Counted from the first letter of the stretch, positions 50,041 through 61,210 are shown. The stretch is DNA of 64,000 bases from an uncultured Bacilli bacterium (GCA_944332205.1 CALVJN010000002.1:1-64000), one strand, 5' to 3'. Numbers and translations: made by a program. The notes: generated by a model from the letters alone, not told the origin.

Positions 50041-51416
50041 TAATCAACACCTCCTACATAGAACCAACCTGTTCTATCTTCTAGTCCATCAGTAAAAGGC
50101 TCACATCTATGATAGCCAGCAGTTATTCTTTCGGTTTCAAGCTCTTTTATTCTTGCTATTGTTTTTTGTAGGTTTTCATCATAACCGAAAAAAGCTATTT
50201 CATTTATTCCATCAGTGACTGCAAAATTTTTGTTTGTCATTAATGCTTTAAAGTTCTCATCGTTGTAACTTACTGATATTCCATTAACATCAATAGTAAC
50301 CAAATTATTTTTTAACTTTTCAACACCATTATCTAGTACATTGTTTATTATTTTAAATTGCGCAAATGTATCTGTAATATTTTGTTGAACTGTATTTTCT
50401 ATTTGCGAAATTTTATTTTTATTTTCATCATATATTGTTTGCAAAGAAGAAACTTGTTCGCTTATAATTCCAGAAGAAATTTCCATTTGACTTAATCTTG
50501 CTGTTTGTGTTGTTTGTTCATTTACGACAGAACTTACATTTTCAACCATCCCATCGATAGTCTTTTGTATTTCTTCAGTTGTCTTTATATCTGTATATTC
50601 TTCTGAAACTGAAAGTAAAATTGCATCATTATATTTCTTTATATCTGACTCTACTTTCTTTTCAACTTCTTCAATTTTTGATAAAATTTCATTTTTAGTG
50701 TAATAACTTTGTAAATATTTAATGCTAGTATCATCATCTTTAATAGAAAAATCTTCTACAAAAAAAGTATCCGAACTTTTTGTTGCATAATACCATTCCC
50801 CACTATGTGCATTAGGAGGGATGTTCTCATCATTAACATTAATTATCCATATATCATATTTCGAATAAGAAGAAGGCCGCTTTAAAAAAATATTCTTATG
50901 TCCGTCAGTCAAATTAAAGATAGAATGAGTAATTGTTGTTTCTACAAATTTATAACTAATAGGATTAGTTCCATACCTTGTATAAATGTATGTACTATTT
51001 TTGTTCCACCAAAAATCTCCAACATGCATATCCTTTATTAAATTTGTATTCCAATTAATCGAAGGATCAGAATCTTGATAAAATGTTTCTATTTTTCCGT
51101 CGACTTGATCACTTGTTCCTATTTTTTCAAGTAAAAAAATTCCACTAATAAAATCGTCTGTATTATTGGAATCTATTACAATGGTCCAATCGTCAATTGA
51201 AAAAGAACCAATATTTCGGTCCTTTATACATCTGTATATTTTATCATTATCAATCCAAGTGTCACCCTTATGATATGGTGGTTGAGGTTGAGATCCCCAA
51301 TTTTTATTAATAGAATTTATTTTTGAACTTGTTTTTTCTTCTTCTTGTTTAAGTTTATCATTTAAATACCCAAGAGTAACTAAATCATTATCATACTTTG
51401 GAAATTTTATATTCAT
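50040..51416 (-). CDS. Phage tail/fibre-like protein with coiled coil
   Basis: A 458-residue protein. The N-terminus (FPKYDNDLVTLGYLNDKLKQEEE) resembles shaft starts of phage structural proteins; short modules such as GDTWIDNDKIYRCIKDRN and GDFWWNKNSTYIYTRYG recall carbohydrate-binding or ligand-type repeats seen in tail proteins. From about 240 to 380 it is a coiled coil, and the end (VNGISVSYNDENFKALMTNK, ITAGYHRCEPFTDG) resembles the knob of tail proteins. Coupled to the DUF859-like gene. Likely trimeric fibre (inference). Confidence 0.7.
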   Translation of the reverse strand: MNIKFPKYDNDLVTLGYLNDKLKQEEEKTSSKINSINKNWGSQPQPPYHKGDTWIDNDKIYRCIKDRNIGSFSIDDWTIVIDSNNTDDFISGIFLLEKIGTSDQVDGKIETFYQDSDPSINWNTNLIKDMHVGDFWWNKNSTYIYTRYGTNPISYKFVETTITHSIFNLTDGHKNIFLKRPSSYSKYDIWIINVNDENIPPNAHSGEWYYATKSSDTFFVEDFSIKDDDTSIKYLQSYYTKNEILSKIEEVEKKVESDIKKYNDAILLSVSEEYTDIKTTEEIQKTIDGMVENVSSVVNEQTTQTARLSQMEISSGIISEQVSSLQTIYDENKNKISQIENTVQQNITDTFAQFKIINNVLDNGVEKLKNNLVTIDVNGISVSYNDENFKALMTNKNFAVTDGINEIAFFGYDENLQKTIARIKELETERITAGYHRCEPFTDGLEDRTGWFYVGGVD

Positions 51417-51434
51417 GTTTTTCCACCTCTAAAT

Positions 51435-54400
51435 TCAGTACAAATAATTCCAAATTTCTTCTTTTTCATCTTTAGTAATTTTCAAATTTTCTATGAATTG
51501 ATACATATTACTTTTATATTCATTAATTGAATAACCAGAAAGTTTAAACAACAAAATCTTATTAATTATAGGCTCATTTAATCCATTTATGTACTGAAAA
51601 ATTTTCGATTTCCTGTACTCACTATAATTGCTACCACTATAACTTTCTTTTATAGATGAAACATAGTTCATAGTATTTAAATAATCATTAGCATAAAAAT
51701 GAAAATTAGAATATAATATTTCTAATTTTTCTCCTCCATAGTCTTTGCTGTATAAATATATTTTTTGATTGTCATCTAAATTAGAATTAATTAAATATTC
51801 CATCAAATAATTTTTCTTTTCTAAAGAAGTGTATATATTTTTATCGTTGTATTTTTTCCTATTTGTATAATAATCGTATAGTTGTTGAGATGAAAACTTA
51901 TACTTATCCATCTCATTTTGAAATTCACTTCTTCCATCTGAATTCATGCTATAATAGAATTTATATATTTCTTCATTTTTATCCAATTTTTTTAATTCTT
52001 GAATTGTAGGAGCTTCTGAAGAATTAGAAATTTTAGATAATAAATATTCCTTTTCTATGAAAGAATAATCACTATTAATAATTTGATACGCTTTTTTACC
52101 GGCAGCTGTTCCAGAAACGTTATCATCAGATTTTATTTCATTCAATTTTTCATAATCATTTCTAAATTTTCTATATTTACTAACAGAAATTCCCATTTTC
52201 TTTATTTCTTCTTGTTGATTAGCTGATAATGGTAAATATTCATTATCAAAATATTCTCTTGCTTCTTTCGAAGAATATTGTCCAAATAAAATATTTTGAA
52301 TTACTCCTAGAACTGATTTATTGGCTTCAAATCGAAGTTTTCCACTTTTAGTATAACTTCCAGGAATATCGTGGGTATACATCGTTGCTCCTTCTACTGA
52401 TTTTTTTAACTGCCCTCCGCCAAATGGAAGTAATGTATAATATAAAAGTTTTTTAGTTTCATCGCTTATTGAGCTTTCACCTTTTAAAATAGAAATTGGA
52501 TTTGCAACACTAGAAATTGGCAATCTCCCTCCACCTAAAAGTCCTCCTATAAATGGAATATCTTGTGATATATTTTCTAATACTTTAGAGCTTTTTTCAA
52601 TATTTTTTATTTTTTTATTATTTACAATACTAAAAATTTCATCTGCCGTATCAATTGGTGAAAATGCGGATTTTCTTCCTACTATTTTATCTGTTATTTG
52701 ATTATATATCCAAGCACCAGCAAAAATCTTAAATAAAGCCATTGCTATCTTTTTTTTTGCTTCCTCTCCAATGTCTCTTGGTAAATCCTTAAATAAATAT
52801 CCATATTGATTATTAACTTCTAGTTGAAAAGCTGTAAATATTTTTAACAATGGGTTTTTGGTATTAAATGCTGTCGGCATTTCTCCCTTACTTCTTCCTG
52901 CCATCAATTTTCTTGCAAAGTTATCAGCATTTCGCATCGCTTCAAATTCTGACATTCCTTTAGAAATATTTTGATAATATTTTCCACGAACAATTGCATT
53001 TGAAGTTATTGAATCTATACCTTCAAACATAAAATTTACTTTTTTAGATACACTATCCAATTTAGTCTTATATAAAGGTTCAGCAGATTTAAGCCTTGTA
53101 GTTAAAAAAACTGATTTTGATTCAAATCCATCATCATTTATCTGATTTTTTATTGATTCCTTAATACCTTTTAGCAAAAACTTGCTTTTTACTTCTCCAG
53201 CTGCTTGAGTCAATGGTATGAAATTAGTTATAGCTGAACTTAAATTTAATCCTACCATATTTGCAGACAGTCTATTACTAATATTTTGCATTGTTCCATA
53301 TATTTTTCTTGAAGTCAGTTGTTCAATAGTACGATCTAATCCTGATTTTTTATTTGCAATGCTATTTGTATAATCACGTAATTCAGTTACGAAATTATTA
53401 AGTGGAGTTGTATAAGTAGAGAATATTTTTTCAAATTTTTCTTGTTTTTCATCGAAATTTAACGAATTATCATCATTAATTTCATCAATTTGATTTTGAA
53501 TACCTTTATCACTATGTATATATCTTATTTCATTTTCTAAAGCACGCAATTTTTGAATATCTTCAGTAAAATAAATTATTTCCATTGCACCACGAATATA
53601 ATTATCCATTCCTTTTAAAGCATTATAATCTGTAATCTTCCCTTTTCTTTGCTGAGAAAAAGAAGTCCATACTTTTCCAGGCTTAAAAGTATCAGTAATA
53701 CCTGCAATACTTGTTGGTATTTCGTTGTTTTTAAATTTAAATCCTAATTTTTCAAAAATTTTACCTATTTTAGATTCAGCATGTTCTTCCACAAAATGAG
53801 GAAAATATCCTTGCCTATGTTCAATTTCATTAAATCCTTGTTCCTTCAATACTTTGTTTATTCTAGGAAGTAATTCTTCATATACTTCTCTAAAAACTTC
53901 AACTGATTTAGTAATTTTTTCATAATCAAGTTTATTTTCATTTATAAAAGAATTAACCTTTTCTCCTGTTAACAATGAATCCTTATTATATTTGTATTCT
54001 CCTAACATCTGAACAGCTATTGATTCATTCTCATTTAAATTTATTTTTTTAATTTTTTCATTATAAATATTAATCTCTTTTTGCATTTCTGCATTATGTA
54101 CAAAAATTGGTTCAATATAATTCTCATAAATATTTTTTGCATCTTGTTTTGGCATGATATCATAAAAATTTCTTTCCATAGTATTAATTTTGTAATTTAA
54201 GCCTAACTTTTTATCAACCCAAGTATTAGAATTTTTTACAAATATTTTTGCCTGTTCCCTGTATTCTACTGTTTTTTCTTTTCTTATCTCTTTTGGCGAT
54301 ATATTAATTTCATTTATTAATTCATTAATATTTTTTTTGTTTATTAATGATTCAAAAATATATTCTGATGCTTCATTAATAGCTTTATCATCCAGTTTAT

Positions 54401-57400
54401 ATTTTTCTATAACAGAGCTATCTTCATCCATAAAATCAGACAATCTAATCAATTGATCAATTTCATTGCTAATATTTTTGTCAAAAATGCTAGGATACAT
54501 ATCTGAAAGTTCATTATAAAAAGAATCTATGGTTTGTCCTTCATTTTTTAATCTTAATCTGTTAAAATTTTTTTTCCTAAAATCAGAATAATCTGCAATC
54601 GATTTTTTTACATAATCTGGAACTTTTAAATCAGTTGCTCGAATTTCTTTTTTTATAGACTTTATTTCATCATTAATATATTCAATTCTTTGCTCAGAAA
54701 AATTATCTTTTAATAATTCTTTTATTTCAGTCATACTAGGATTATCATATATAGACGACAATTCTTCTTGAAATTTATTTTTGGTTTTGTAATCAGAAAA
54801 CTCTAATATTTTTGAAGCCTCTTTTGTAATTTTTTTTATATTTTTTTTCTTTTCAATATTATATTTTTTTTCAAATTTTTCAGCTTTTTTCAATTTAATT
54901 TTTTCTTCAGTTTTACTAAATATATCCATTTTTTTAGAAATATCTTCTGTTTTTTTACTTTTTTCTTCTATAATATCTATTTTTGTATTTTTCTCATTTA
55001 AATCACTATAAATATAATCCTCTAATTTTTCTTCATAATCTCTGCCTATCATTTCTCTTAGATTTGCTTCTACAGTTGAATTTTTATTTACTACTTTCAT
55101 TGGATTAGATTTTATATTTAATAGTGCTTGTTTTAATTCATACCATGAATATCCTAAATCTAGTATACTTGCTAATTCTTCAGAAGCTTTTACACCCTTT
55201 TTTAACCTACTTAACTCATTATATAAATCAATAGCTTTATTTCTTGTATAAATTAATCCATTTTCTATTTTTTCTTTAACTAATACGTTATTATCTTTCG
55301 ATTGTAAACTGAATAATCTGTCATCATTATTTAATTTTTCATTACTCTTTTTTTTGTTAATTGAGTCAAATGCTTCATTGGAGGTTTCAATTCTAATATC
55401 TTTAAAATTTGTTCTTGTTCCTGTTGCTTTGTTTTCATAATCTCCATTTTTAACATTATTCTTAAAATCATTTTGTAATCTCATAGAATTTTGCGAAGTA
55501 GTATCAATTTTTTCATTAGAATAAACAATCGGAATTCTTGAATTACTATTAAGATTTTGATTCTTTAATAAAATATCTTGGAACTGTTTAGCATATTTAG
55601 TTTCATCATTCAAATTATTAATCGCTTGTTCAGTGGTTGTATTTCTATAAGCATCTCTCCACTTTGTTTCTAAATCTTGCGCAAAATTTCTATATCTACC
55701 TTCTTTAGTTAAATTATTTAATACTCTTTTTATACCTTCATAAATTTGTCTTATAATATTTTTAGCTTGAACTGTGTTTTGCTTTGTTAGACTATCTATA
55801 AATTCTTGATTTCCTAATAGTTGTCCAGATATATCAGCTAATACTTCACTAGAAACATCTTCAGTTTCATATATTTGCTTTAACGATTCTAAAGATTGAT
55901 TAAATTCTGAATTCTGATTTGCATAATCCATTACTAATTGTTTCATAGTATCTGTTTCAATAGCATGTGTAATTTCGTGAACCAATAAAAATTCTCCTGC
56001 TCGAGGAGAATTAGGATTTATTTTTATTTCAATCTCTCCATTTTTGTTTGTGTTAATTTGTGCATTGACTGATTGTCCATTTTTATTTGTAATTGTATTA
56101 TCAAATACGACTTTATAATCTTTATCTTTATTTATCTTTGAATAAATATTCAATAAATCTTTAGTTACTTTTGTATTGTTCATATTACTATTCGTAGCGC
56201 TTTGATACAATGCATCTACTTTATTATTTCCAGATGGTAAATAAGATATTATTTTTGATTTTTCTATCATCTCAGATGAAAAAGGATTTTGTATATTCTT
56301 ATTAATATTTTTTTCATTTTGATTAATTGAATCATTAATTAATGAATTATTAGCGTTAGAAGTATTGCCTATACTTTGAGCATTATTATTAATAGCATTA
56401 CTAATATTATATATATTATATGGCGCGTCTAATACACCAGAAGCCAATCCACCTACAATAGCAGAAGTTAATACGCCAGACCAGTCAATTTGTTCCCCTT
56501 CTGAATAAGTAGCGTTTTTCAATAATGGACTAATTATCTCTGACAAAGCTTCTTCTGCACCTTCACCTACCATTTTATAACCAACTCTAGTTAATTCTTT
56601 AACTAATTGGTTAGATATCTTTTCAATGTTTTTATCGACTAAGAAGTCTAATCCACCTTTTCCACCAAGGCCTGGAATACCATTAGTCAGCCATTCTGTT
56701 CCTATTTCTGTAGCTGTAGATCCAATAGCATACCAAAAAGCATCTTCATCGTTAGCCCCATCCTGATATGCTTCTTGTAACGCACTTCCAAAAGAGCTAG
56801 CACCTGTTGTTGCTGTTGCACCTAGTTTTCCTAATTTCGAATTTCCTAACAATAATGTTGGATACATTTGTCCCACTGCTTGAAAAGTTTGGCCCAGTAA
56901 ATTATCTCTTTTTATCAAAGAATTTTTTTCTACAATTTGCGTAGTTTCATCTGTCCATCCTTCTTTACTCAGCCCTAAATTTTTGCTGATATTTGTTTTT
57001 GCTTTATTTGTTAAATCATCCTTAATCATATTATTAATGGCATTCTTATAGATTTCATAATCTTGATTAGAAATAATTCCAAGCTTATTAGCTCCCCAAT
57101 TTAATGCATTCCCTCCAAAATACATGGTTGCATCTAAAATTCCCTCGCCACCTCTTAAAGCTCCTTCTGCTATATTTGTTGCAGTATTTATTGCAGTTTT
57201 TCCTATTGGTACTGCTGCTTCTGTAATTTGTTCTGCAAATGCTCTAGGTAGTTTACTATAATCGACGCTGAAAACGTCGTTAATATCATAGTTACGTAAA
57301 TACTTTCGTTGAAATTCTTCACGTGCTTCATCATATTCTTTACTATTATATATTCTATCAAATTCTTTTGACATCTCTAATACTTCAAACGGACTAATTT

Positions 57401-57830
57401 CATTTTGATACTTTGGTTGATATGGTGAACTTAAAAAATTTGATTTTTCATTTTTTAATTTATTATTAATATATGATTCCTTTTTAGTTTCTTTTATTTT
57501 CTCTTGTTGTATCATTTTGTCGATAACTGAATCATTAGGGTTTTGTTTTTTTAAATTTTCTAAAAAGTTTTTAGAATAATTTTGCACTGTTGTTATATTA
57601 TTGTCGCTATTTTTATTTGTTAATTGATTATTAAAGCTATAATTTCCTATCGTGTTTGTAATAGTATTTTTTACATTATCAATAAAACTTTCTTTGTTTG
57701 AATTTGTATCAACATTTTTTTTTGAAATATTATAAGTTCCGTTTATAATAGAGTTATATGTATTATTATTTTTACCAGAATTTTTTAATGGCTTATATGT
57801 ACCATTTACGATAGTATCATATGTAGACAT
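51435..57830 (-). CDS. Giant phage virion-associated protein with HEITH motif
   Basis: A 2131-residue protein, by far the largest in the window. N-terminal Asn-rich repeats (YDTIVNGTYK, YNSIINGTYN) are followed by Gly/Ala-rich stretches (about 200-480) that may touch membranes; FLLVHEITHAIETD near residue 615 is a zinc-peptidase-like HExxH; a charged coiled-coil section runs from about 900 to 1200; the C-terminal third has hydrophobic segments and phrases such as NADNFARKLMAGRS and LPFGGGQLKKS that recall large polyvalent or ejected proteins of phages. Starts at the ATG at 57830 (GAGGAGG upstream). Gene position after tail proteins suggests a virion-carried, possibly injected protein. No RNA polymerase motif is seen. 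Confidence 0.7.
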   Translation of the reverse strand: MSTYDTIVNGTYKPLKNSGKNNNTYNSIINGTYNISKKNVDTNSNKESFIDNVKNTITNTIGNYSFNNQLTNKNSDNNITTVQNYSKNFLENLKKQNPNDSVIDKMIQQEKIKETKKESYINNKLKNEKSNFLSSPYQPKYQNEISPFEVLEMSKEFDRIYNSKEYDEAREEFQRKYLRNYDINDVFSVDYSKLPRAFAEQITEAAVPIGKTAINTATNIAEGALRGGEGILDATMYFGGNALNWGANKLGIISNQDYEIYKNAINNMIKDDLTNKAKTNISKNLGLSKEGWTDETTQIVEKNSLIKRDNLLGQTFQAVGQMYPTLLLGNSKLGKLGATATTGASSFGSALQEAYQDGANDEDAFWYAIGSTATEIGTEWLTNGIPGLGGKGGLDFLVDKNIEKISNQLVKELTRVGYKMVGEGAEEALSEIISPLLKNATYSEGEQIDWSGVLTSAIVGGLASGVLDAPYNIYNISNAINNNAQSIGNTSNANNSLINDSINQNEKNINKNIQNPFSSEMIEKSKIISYLPSGNNKVDALYQSATNSNMNNTKVTKDLLNIYSKINKDKDYKVVFDNTITNKNGQSVNAQINTNKNGEIEIKINPNSPRAGEFLLVHEITHAIETDTMKQLVMDYANQNSEFNQSLESLKQIYETEDVSSEVLADISGQLLGNQEFIDSLTKQNTVQAKNIIRQIYEGIKRVLNNLTKEGRYRNFAQDLETKWRDAYRNTTTEQAINNLNDETKYAKQFQDILLKNQNLNSNSRIPIVYSNEKIDTTSQNSMRLQNDFKNNVKNGDYENKATGTRTNFKDIRIETSNEAFDSINKKKSNEKLNNDDRLFSLQSKDNNVLVKEKIENGLIYTRNKAIDLYNELSRLKKGVKASEELASILDLGYSWYELKQALLNIKSNPMKVVNKNSTVEANLREMIGRDYEEKLEDYIYSDLNEKNTKIDIIEEKSKKTEDISKKMDIFSKTEEKIKLKKAEKFEKKYNIEKKKNIKKITKEASKILEFSDYKTKNKFQEELSSIYDNPSMTEIKELLKDNFSEQRIEYINDEIKSIKKEIRATDLKVPDYVKKSIADYSDFRKKNFNRLRLKNEGQTIDSFYNELSDMYPSIFDKNISNEIDQLIRLSDFMDEDSSVIEKYKLDDKAINEASEYIFESLINKKNINELINEINISPKEIRKEKTVEYREQAKIFVKNSNTWVDKKLGLNYKINTMERNFYDIMPKQDAKNIYENYIEPIFVHNAEMQKEINIYNEKIKKINLNENESIAVQMLGEYKYNKDSLLTGEKVNSFINENKLDYEKITKSVEVFREVYEELLPRINKVLKEQGFNEIEHRQGYFPHFVEEHAESKIGKIFEKLGFKFKNNEIPTSIAGITDTFKPGKVWTSFSQQRKGKITDYNALKGMDNYIRGAMEIIYFTEDIQKLRALENEIRYIHSDKGIQNQIDEINDDNSLNFDEKQEKFEKIFSTYTTPLNNFVTELRDYTNSIANKKSGLDRTIEQLTSRKIYGTMQNISNRLSANMVGLNLSSAITNFIPLTQAAGEVKSKFLLKGIKESIKNQINDDGFESKSVFLTTRLKSAEPLYKTKLDSVSKKVNFMFEGIDSITSNAIVRGKYYQNISKGMSEFEAMRNADNFARKLMAGRSKGEMPTAFNTKNPLLKIFTAFQLEVNNQYGYLFKDLPRDIGEEAKKKIAMALFKIFAGAWIYNQITDKIVGRKSAFSPIDTADEIFSIVNNKKIKNIEKSSKVLENISQDIPFIGGLLGGGRLPISSVANPISILKGESSISDETKKLLYYTLLPFGGGQLKKSVEGATMYTHDIPGSYTKSGKLRFEANKSVLGVIQNILFGQYSSKEAREYFDNEYLPLSANQQEEIKKMGISVSKYRKFRNDYEKLNEIKSDDNVSGTAAGKKAYQIINSDYSFIEKEYLLSKISNSSEAPTIQELKKLDKNEEIYKFYYSMNSDGRSEFQNEMDKYKFSSQQLYDYYTNRKKYNDKNIYTSLEKKNYLMEYLINSNLDDNQKIYLYSKDYGGEKLEILYSNFHFYANDYLNTMNYVSSIKESYSGSNYSEYRKSKIFQYINGLNEPIINKILLFKLSGYSINEYKSNMYQFIENLKITKDEKEEIWNYLY

Positions 57831-57840
57831 AAATTCCTCC

Positions 57841-58731
57841 TCACGATATATCAAATTCATCTAGTAAAGATTTTACTTCATCAGCAGAAATTAATTTATT
57901 AATATATGCTTCATTTATTTTATCAGTTATTTGTTTTTTTATTATTACTTGTTGAACTCTGTTAGCTGCAGAATCTGCAATTTTAAAACCTGTATTTGAT
58001 TTTTTTACATTATTAATTTTATTTAGTTCTTCTCTTAATTTATAAAAGTTGCTATTTGCATTTGAAAATGTATAATTATCATTATTAGAAAAATAGCTTC
58101 CTGATTTTGCATTTGACGAATTTGCGATAGCGTCTTGCTGTTGTTTATATGCAAATTGCTTTTCAGCTTGCTCCCTTTCATATTCTTGTTGTAACTGATT
58201 TAAATAATTAGAAAATACTAAATTATATTGTGCTAAAGCTGAGTCATTAATAGACTTTCTTAAATTAGCAATATTACTATCATATTCGCTGATTAAATTT
58301 TCACGATTAGTATTATATTCTAAATTGGTATCTCCTATTTGTTTATCAACATCTTTTAATGATTCAGCCTTTTGATTTAAAATATCATTCAAGTTAGTAT
58401 TATAATTGTTATTAATTGAATTAACTTGAGTTCCAACTAATCCTTGCGTTCCAAGACCAGCTCTATTCATAGCTTGTTCATTAGTTCTTAAAGATAATAA
58501 ACGATTAATGTTAGCCTGTTTAGCATTATCTAAAGCTACACTGTTTATTGTTTCTTTATTGTTATTTAATTCTTTAATCGCTTGCTGATTTTGATTTTTT
58601 AAAATATCTAAAGCGTTATTTTTAGCTGCATTTTGTTGATCTATTAAATATTGATTTTGTGCTTTTATGGAATCAGAATATTTTTTTGCTTGCTCTTCTG
58701 CAGCTTTAATCCAATCATTTGCACTTGCCAT
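57841..58731 (-). CDS. Phage virion protein, helical, Gln/Asn-rich
   Basis: A 296-residue almost wholly helical protein rich in Asn, Gln, Ala and Lys: ANDWIKAAEEQAKKYSDSI at the start, and a central region with GLGTQGLVGTQVNSINNNYN. This composition is typical of internal or ejected virion proteins of short-tailed phages, but I cannot assign a family. It starts five bases upstream of the previous gene's end with AGAGGAG before the ATG and precedes the giant gene. Confidence 0.65.
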   Translation of the reverse strand: MASANDWIKAAEEQAKKYSDSIKAQNQYLIDQQNAAKNNALDILKNQNQQAIKELNNNKETINSVALDNAKQANINRLLSLRTNEQAMNRAGLGTQGLVGTQVNSINNNYNTNLNDILNQKAESLKDVDKQIGDTNLEYNTNRENLISEYDSNIANLRKSINDSALAQYNLVFSNYLNQLQQEYEREQAEKQFAYKQQQDAIANSSNAKSGSYFSNNDNYTFSNANSNFYKLREELNKINNVKKSNTGFKIADSAANRVQQVIIKKQITDKINEAYINKLISADEVKSLLDEFDIS

Positions 58732-58735
58732 TTTA

Positions 58736-60580
58736 TCACTCTCCTCTATATTTAAAACCAGATGTATATTCTAAAATTAATCGTTCAAAAGACATTTTAT
58801 TTGTACTTTTATTTTTCATAAAAAATTTTACAAACATAAATTTTTGTATTTTCTCTTTTTCAGAAATTGTTTTAGGAAAATCATCAGTAGTATTATACTT
58901 TTTATTTACTATTTCTGTTGTTCCATCATCTAATTCATATCCTAAAATAATATCAGATTTTACTTTTGGATTTAAAATTAAAGTAACATTTCTAATTGTT
59001 TTAGCTTTAGAAGATGAATCTAGTTCTAAAAATGGTGTTTCCCAATAAGCCTCTATTTCTTCAGCATCATCCAAATAATCATCAGAAAATTTACATATTT
59101 TTCCATCTTCTGTTCCAAAAAACAACAGATTATTCCATGAAAAAAATACTCTAACTGGTAAATTGTCAAAAAACCACCATTCATATTGATATTGTTCTGT
59201 CTTTGCATGTTTTGGATAACTAATATATCTTGAGTCTGCTATATAAACATTACTATTGACTGCTAAATAATATTTTCCTAAAACACTAATAGCCACCGCA
59301 TTTTCTAAATTTGACTCTTTCATCAATTTTCCATTAATGTAGTAGCTACGCTGCATTGCATACTTTTCTCCATTATTACCTATTAATGCAAAAACTCCTT
59401 GTTCAGTTAAAGTTAGTGGATCATTTAAAAGATTACAGTTAGCATATCTTGAAATGCATCCAATATTCTTAACACCATCAGTTAAAGGAAACACTTCATT
59501 ATTATTCATCAAGTTATATGATCTATAATAAACTGTACAATCTGTATCACTATGTTTTTTTTGAATAGCTAATGTTCCGTCTGCCAATCGTAAATAGTTA
59601 ATAATTGGTTCTGTTCCTATTTTTGTAAAATTTTCATCTGGCCAATATGTTGGATCATCTTGCTCTGAATGAAAATCATAATTAGGAAATTGAATATTTC
59701 CGCTTGAAAAAATTCTATTATTATTTCCTTCATACCCAAATAAACATGCTATTGAACATTTATTAATTTTATCTGAATTTTCTTTTATTTCTTTTTTGTA
59801 TCTAATAGCAACATTATCTCTTCCTAATACCGGACTAGGACCTGGAGTAAAAATAACTTTAGCCGGATTCCCCAATGAAAATTCATATTCATTAACAGTT
59901 TCCCATTCTCCATTTTGATTAAGCTTTTCTACTAGCGTGATTTCATCTATATTAATATCATCTAATATAAACTCATTCTGATCCTGTTCCTGATAAATTG
60001 TTTCTCCATTTTCATCTTTTTGACCAGTATCAACGGGAATTTTTTCTGCAAGAAAAGTATTAATTCTATATGGTGACATTAAATTAATAGGCTCATATAT
60101 GGTACCACCACCAGATTTATCTCGTGCTATTGATGTGGTTGGAATTCGACCGACAGTATCAAGAAATCTAGCTTCAAAATTGGTATCAAACTTTGTAAAT
60201 AGTACAACTCTATTGCCATCAAATATTAATAATTTATCATCGAAATATATACCTGTAGATCTATCATCAGCCATTCCCGTTATCATACTGGTACAAATTT
60301 CAAAATTAGAAGTGCATTGATATAAACTTGTACCGGCATGTACTAGAAATAAATCACCAATATCAGTATCAATATTCCAAACACCATTAATTCTTCCAGG
60401 TAATTTTTTTAAAACTTTGTATCCATTTCTAGTTTCGTTAAAGCCATCATTATTTATCATATTTTTAGCAAAAGGACTTCTTCTCTTATCAACTTCAATT
60501 GGCGAAGAAGTAAAATCAACTCCCAAAAAATTTTCTAATATAAAACTTTTTCTAGTAGGTGAAGAAGGAATTTTTTGCAT
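58736..60580 (-). CDS. Phage stabilisation / tail-nozzle-like protein
   Basis: A 614-residue beta-rich protein that starts KSFILENFLGVDFTSSPIEV and NDGFNETRNGYKVLKKLPGR, the typical opening of phage packaged-DNA stabilisation or tail-tube-closing proteins of short-tailed phages (P22 gp10-like role). Repeated short beta phrases (DDKLLIFDGNRVVLF, GVFALIGNNGEKYAMQ, WNNLLFFGTEDGKICKF) suggest a propeller. It follows the connector gene by 12 bases. The role is inferred from motif similarity and order. Confidence 0.75.
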   Translation of the reverse strand: MQKIPSSPTRKSFILENFLGVDFTSSPIEVDKRRSPFAKNMINNDGFNETRNGYKVLKKLPGRINGVWNIDTDIGDLFLVHAGTSLYQCTSNFEICTSMITGMADDRSTGIYFDDKLLIFDGNRVVLFTKFDTNFEARFLDTVGRIPTTSIARDKSGGGTIYEPINLMSPYRINTFLAEKIPVDTGQKDENGETIYQEQDQNEFILDDINIDEITLVEKLNQNGEWETVNEYEFSLGNPAKVIFTPGPSPVLGRDNVAIRYKKEIKENSDKINKCSIACLFGYEGNNNRIFSSGNIQFPNYDFHSEQDDPTYWPDENFTKIGTEPIINYLRLADGTLAIQKKHSDTDCTVYYRSYNLMNNNEVFPLTDGVKNIGCISRYANCNLLNDPLTLTEQGVFALIGNNGEKYAMQRSYYINGKLMKESNLENAVAISVLGKYYLAVNSNVYIADSRYISYPKHAKTEQYQYEWWFFDNLPVRVFFSWNNLLFFGTEDGKICKFSDDYLDDAEEIEAYWETPFLELDSSSKAKTIRNVTLILNPKVKSDIILGYELDDGTTEIVNKKYNTTDDFPKTISEKEKIQKFMFVKFFMKNKSTNKMSFERLILEYTSGFKYRGE

Positions 60581-60592
60581 TTTAATTACCTC

Positions 60593-61189
60593 CTATAAAT
60601 TCATCCTATAAATTGTCTGCACTTGATTGGTTAAATTCGTTTTTTTGTTAGATATTATAGACAAATTAGTTTCAAATTCATTCATGTAAATAGTTGCAAT
60701 TTGAATATCATCATCTTTGTAAAGTTCCCCAGCTATATATAATGGCAATAAAAGTAATTGTTGAGTCGATAATGGAATTTTGTAATTATCTTGCGTTTCC
60801 TTTGTAATTAACTCAGGATATTTCTCATAGTAAATAGTAATAGTATTAGAATTATTCCAATTTTTAATTACCAGAAGTTCATCATTAATAATTGTATAAT
60901 TTATTGGATCTTTATCAGCTATTATTTCTCTAATATTTTTAAAATTATCTAAGCTCTTTAATAAAAATTGAGATCCTTCCTCTTTTTTATATTCTTTAGA
61001 ATCAACTATTGGTTTGTCCGTTACATTAACTATAATATTGATAGCTTCATTTACTGCTTGTGGCATTGCATATAAATAAGTTTTATATTTTTTATCTGTT
61101 TTATAAACAGGCAAATTTTCTATACTTAAATCATCTTTATTTAAAAACATTTTTTTTAAAGATTCTAATTGAATATCTCCCCAAGTCAT
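60593..61189 (-). CDS. Phage head-tail connector-like protein
   Basis: A 198-residue protein beginning MTWGDIQLESLKKMF. Helical stretches NEAINIIVNVTDKP and STQQLLLLPLYIAGELYKDDDIQIATIYMNEFE have the shape of adaptor proteins that attach to the portal ring. Gene order capsid - small protein - this protein - stabilisation protein matches short-tailed phages. Function by context. Confidence 0.65.
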   Translation of the reverse strand: MTWGDIQLESLKKMFLNKDDLSIENLPVYKTDKKYKTYLYAMPQAVNEAINIIVNVTDKPIVDSKEYKKEEGSQFLLKSLDNFKNIREIIADKDPINYTIINDELLVIKNWNNSNTITIYYEKYPELITKETQDNYKIPLSTQQLLLLPLYIAGELYKDDDIQIATIYMNEFETNLSIISNKKTNLTNQVQTIYRMNL

Positions 61190-61210
61190 TTTTACCTCCT
61201 AATAAATAGT

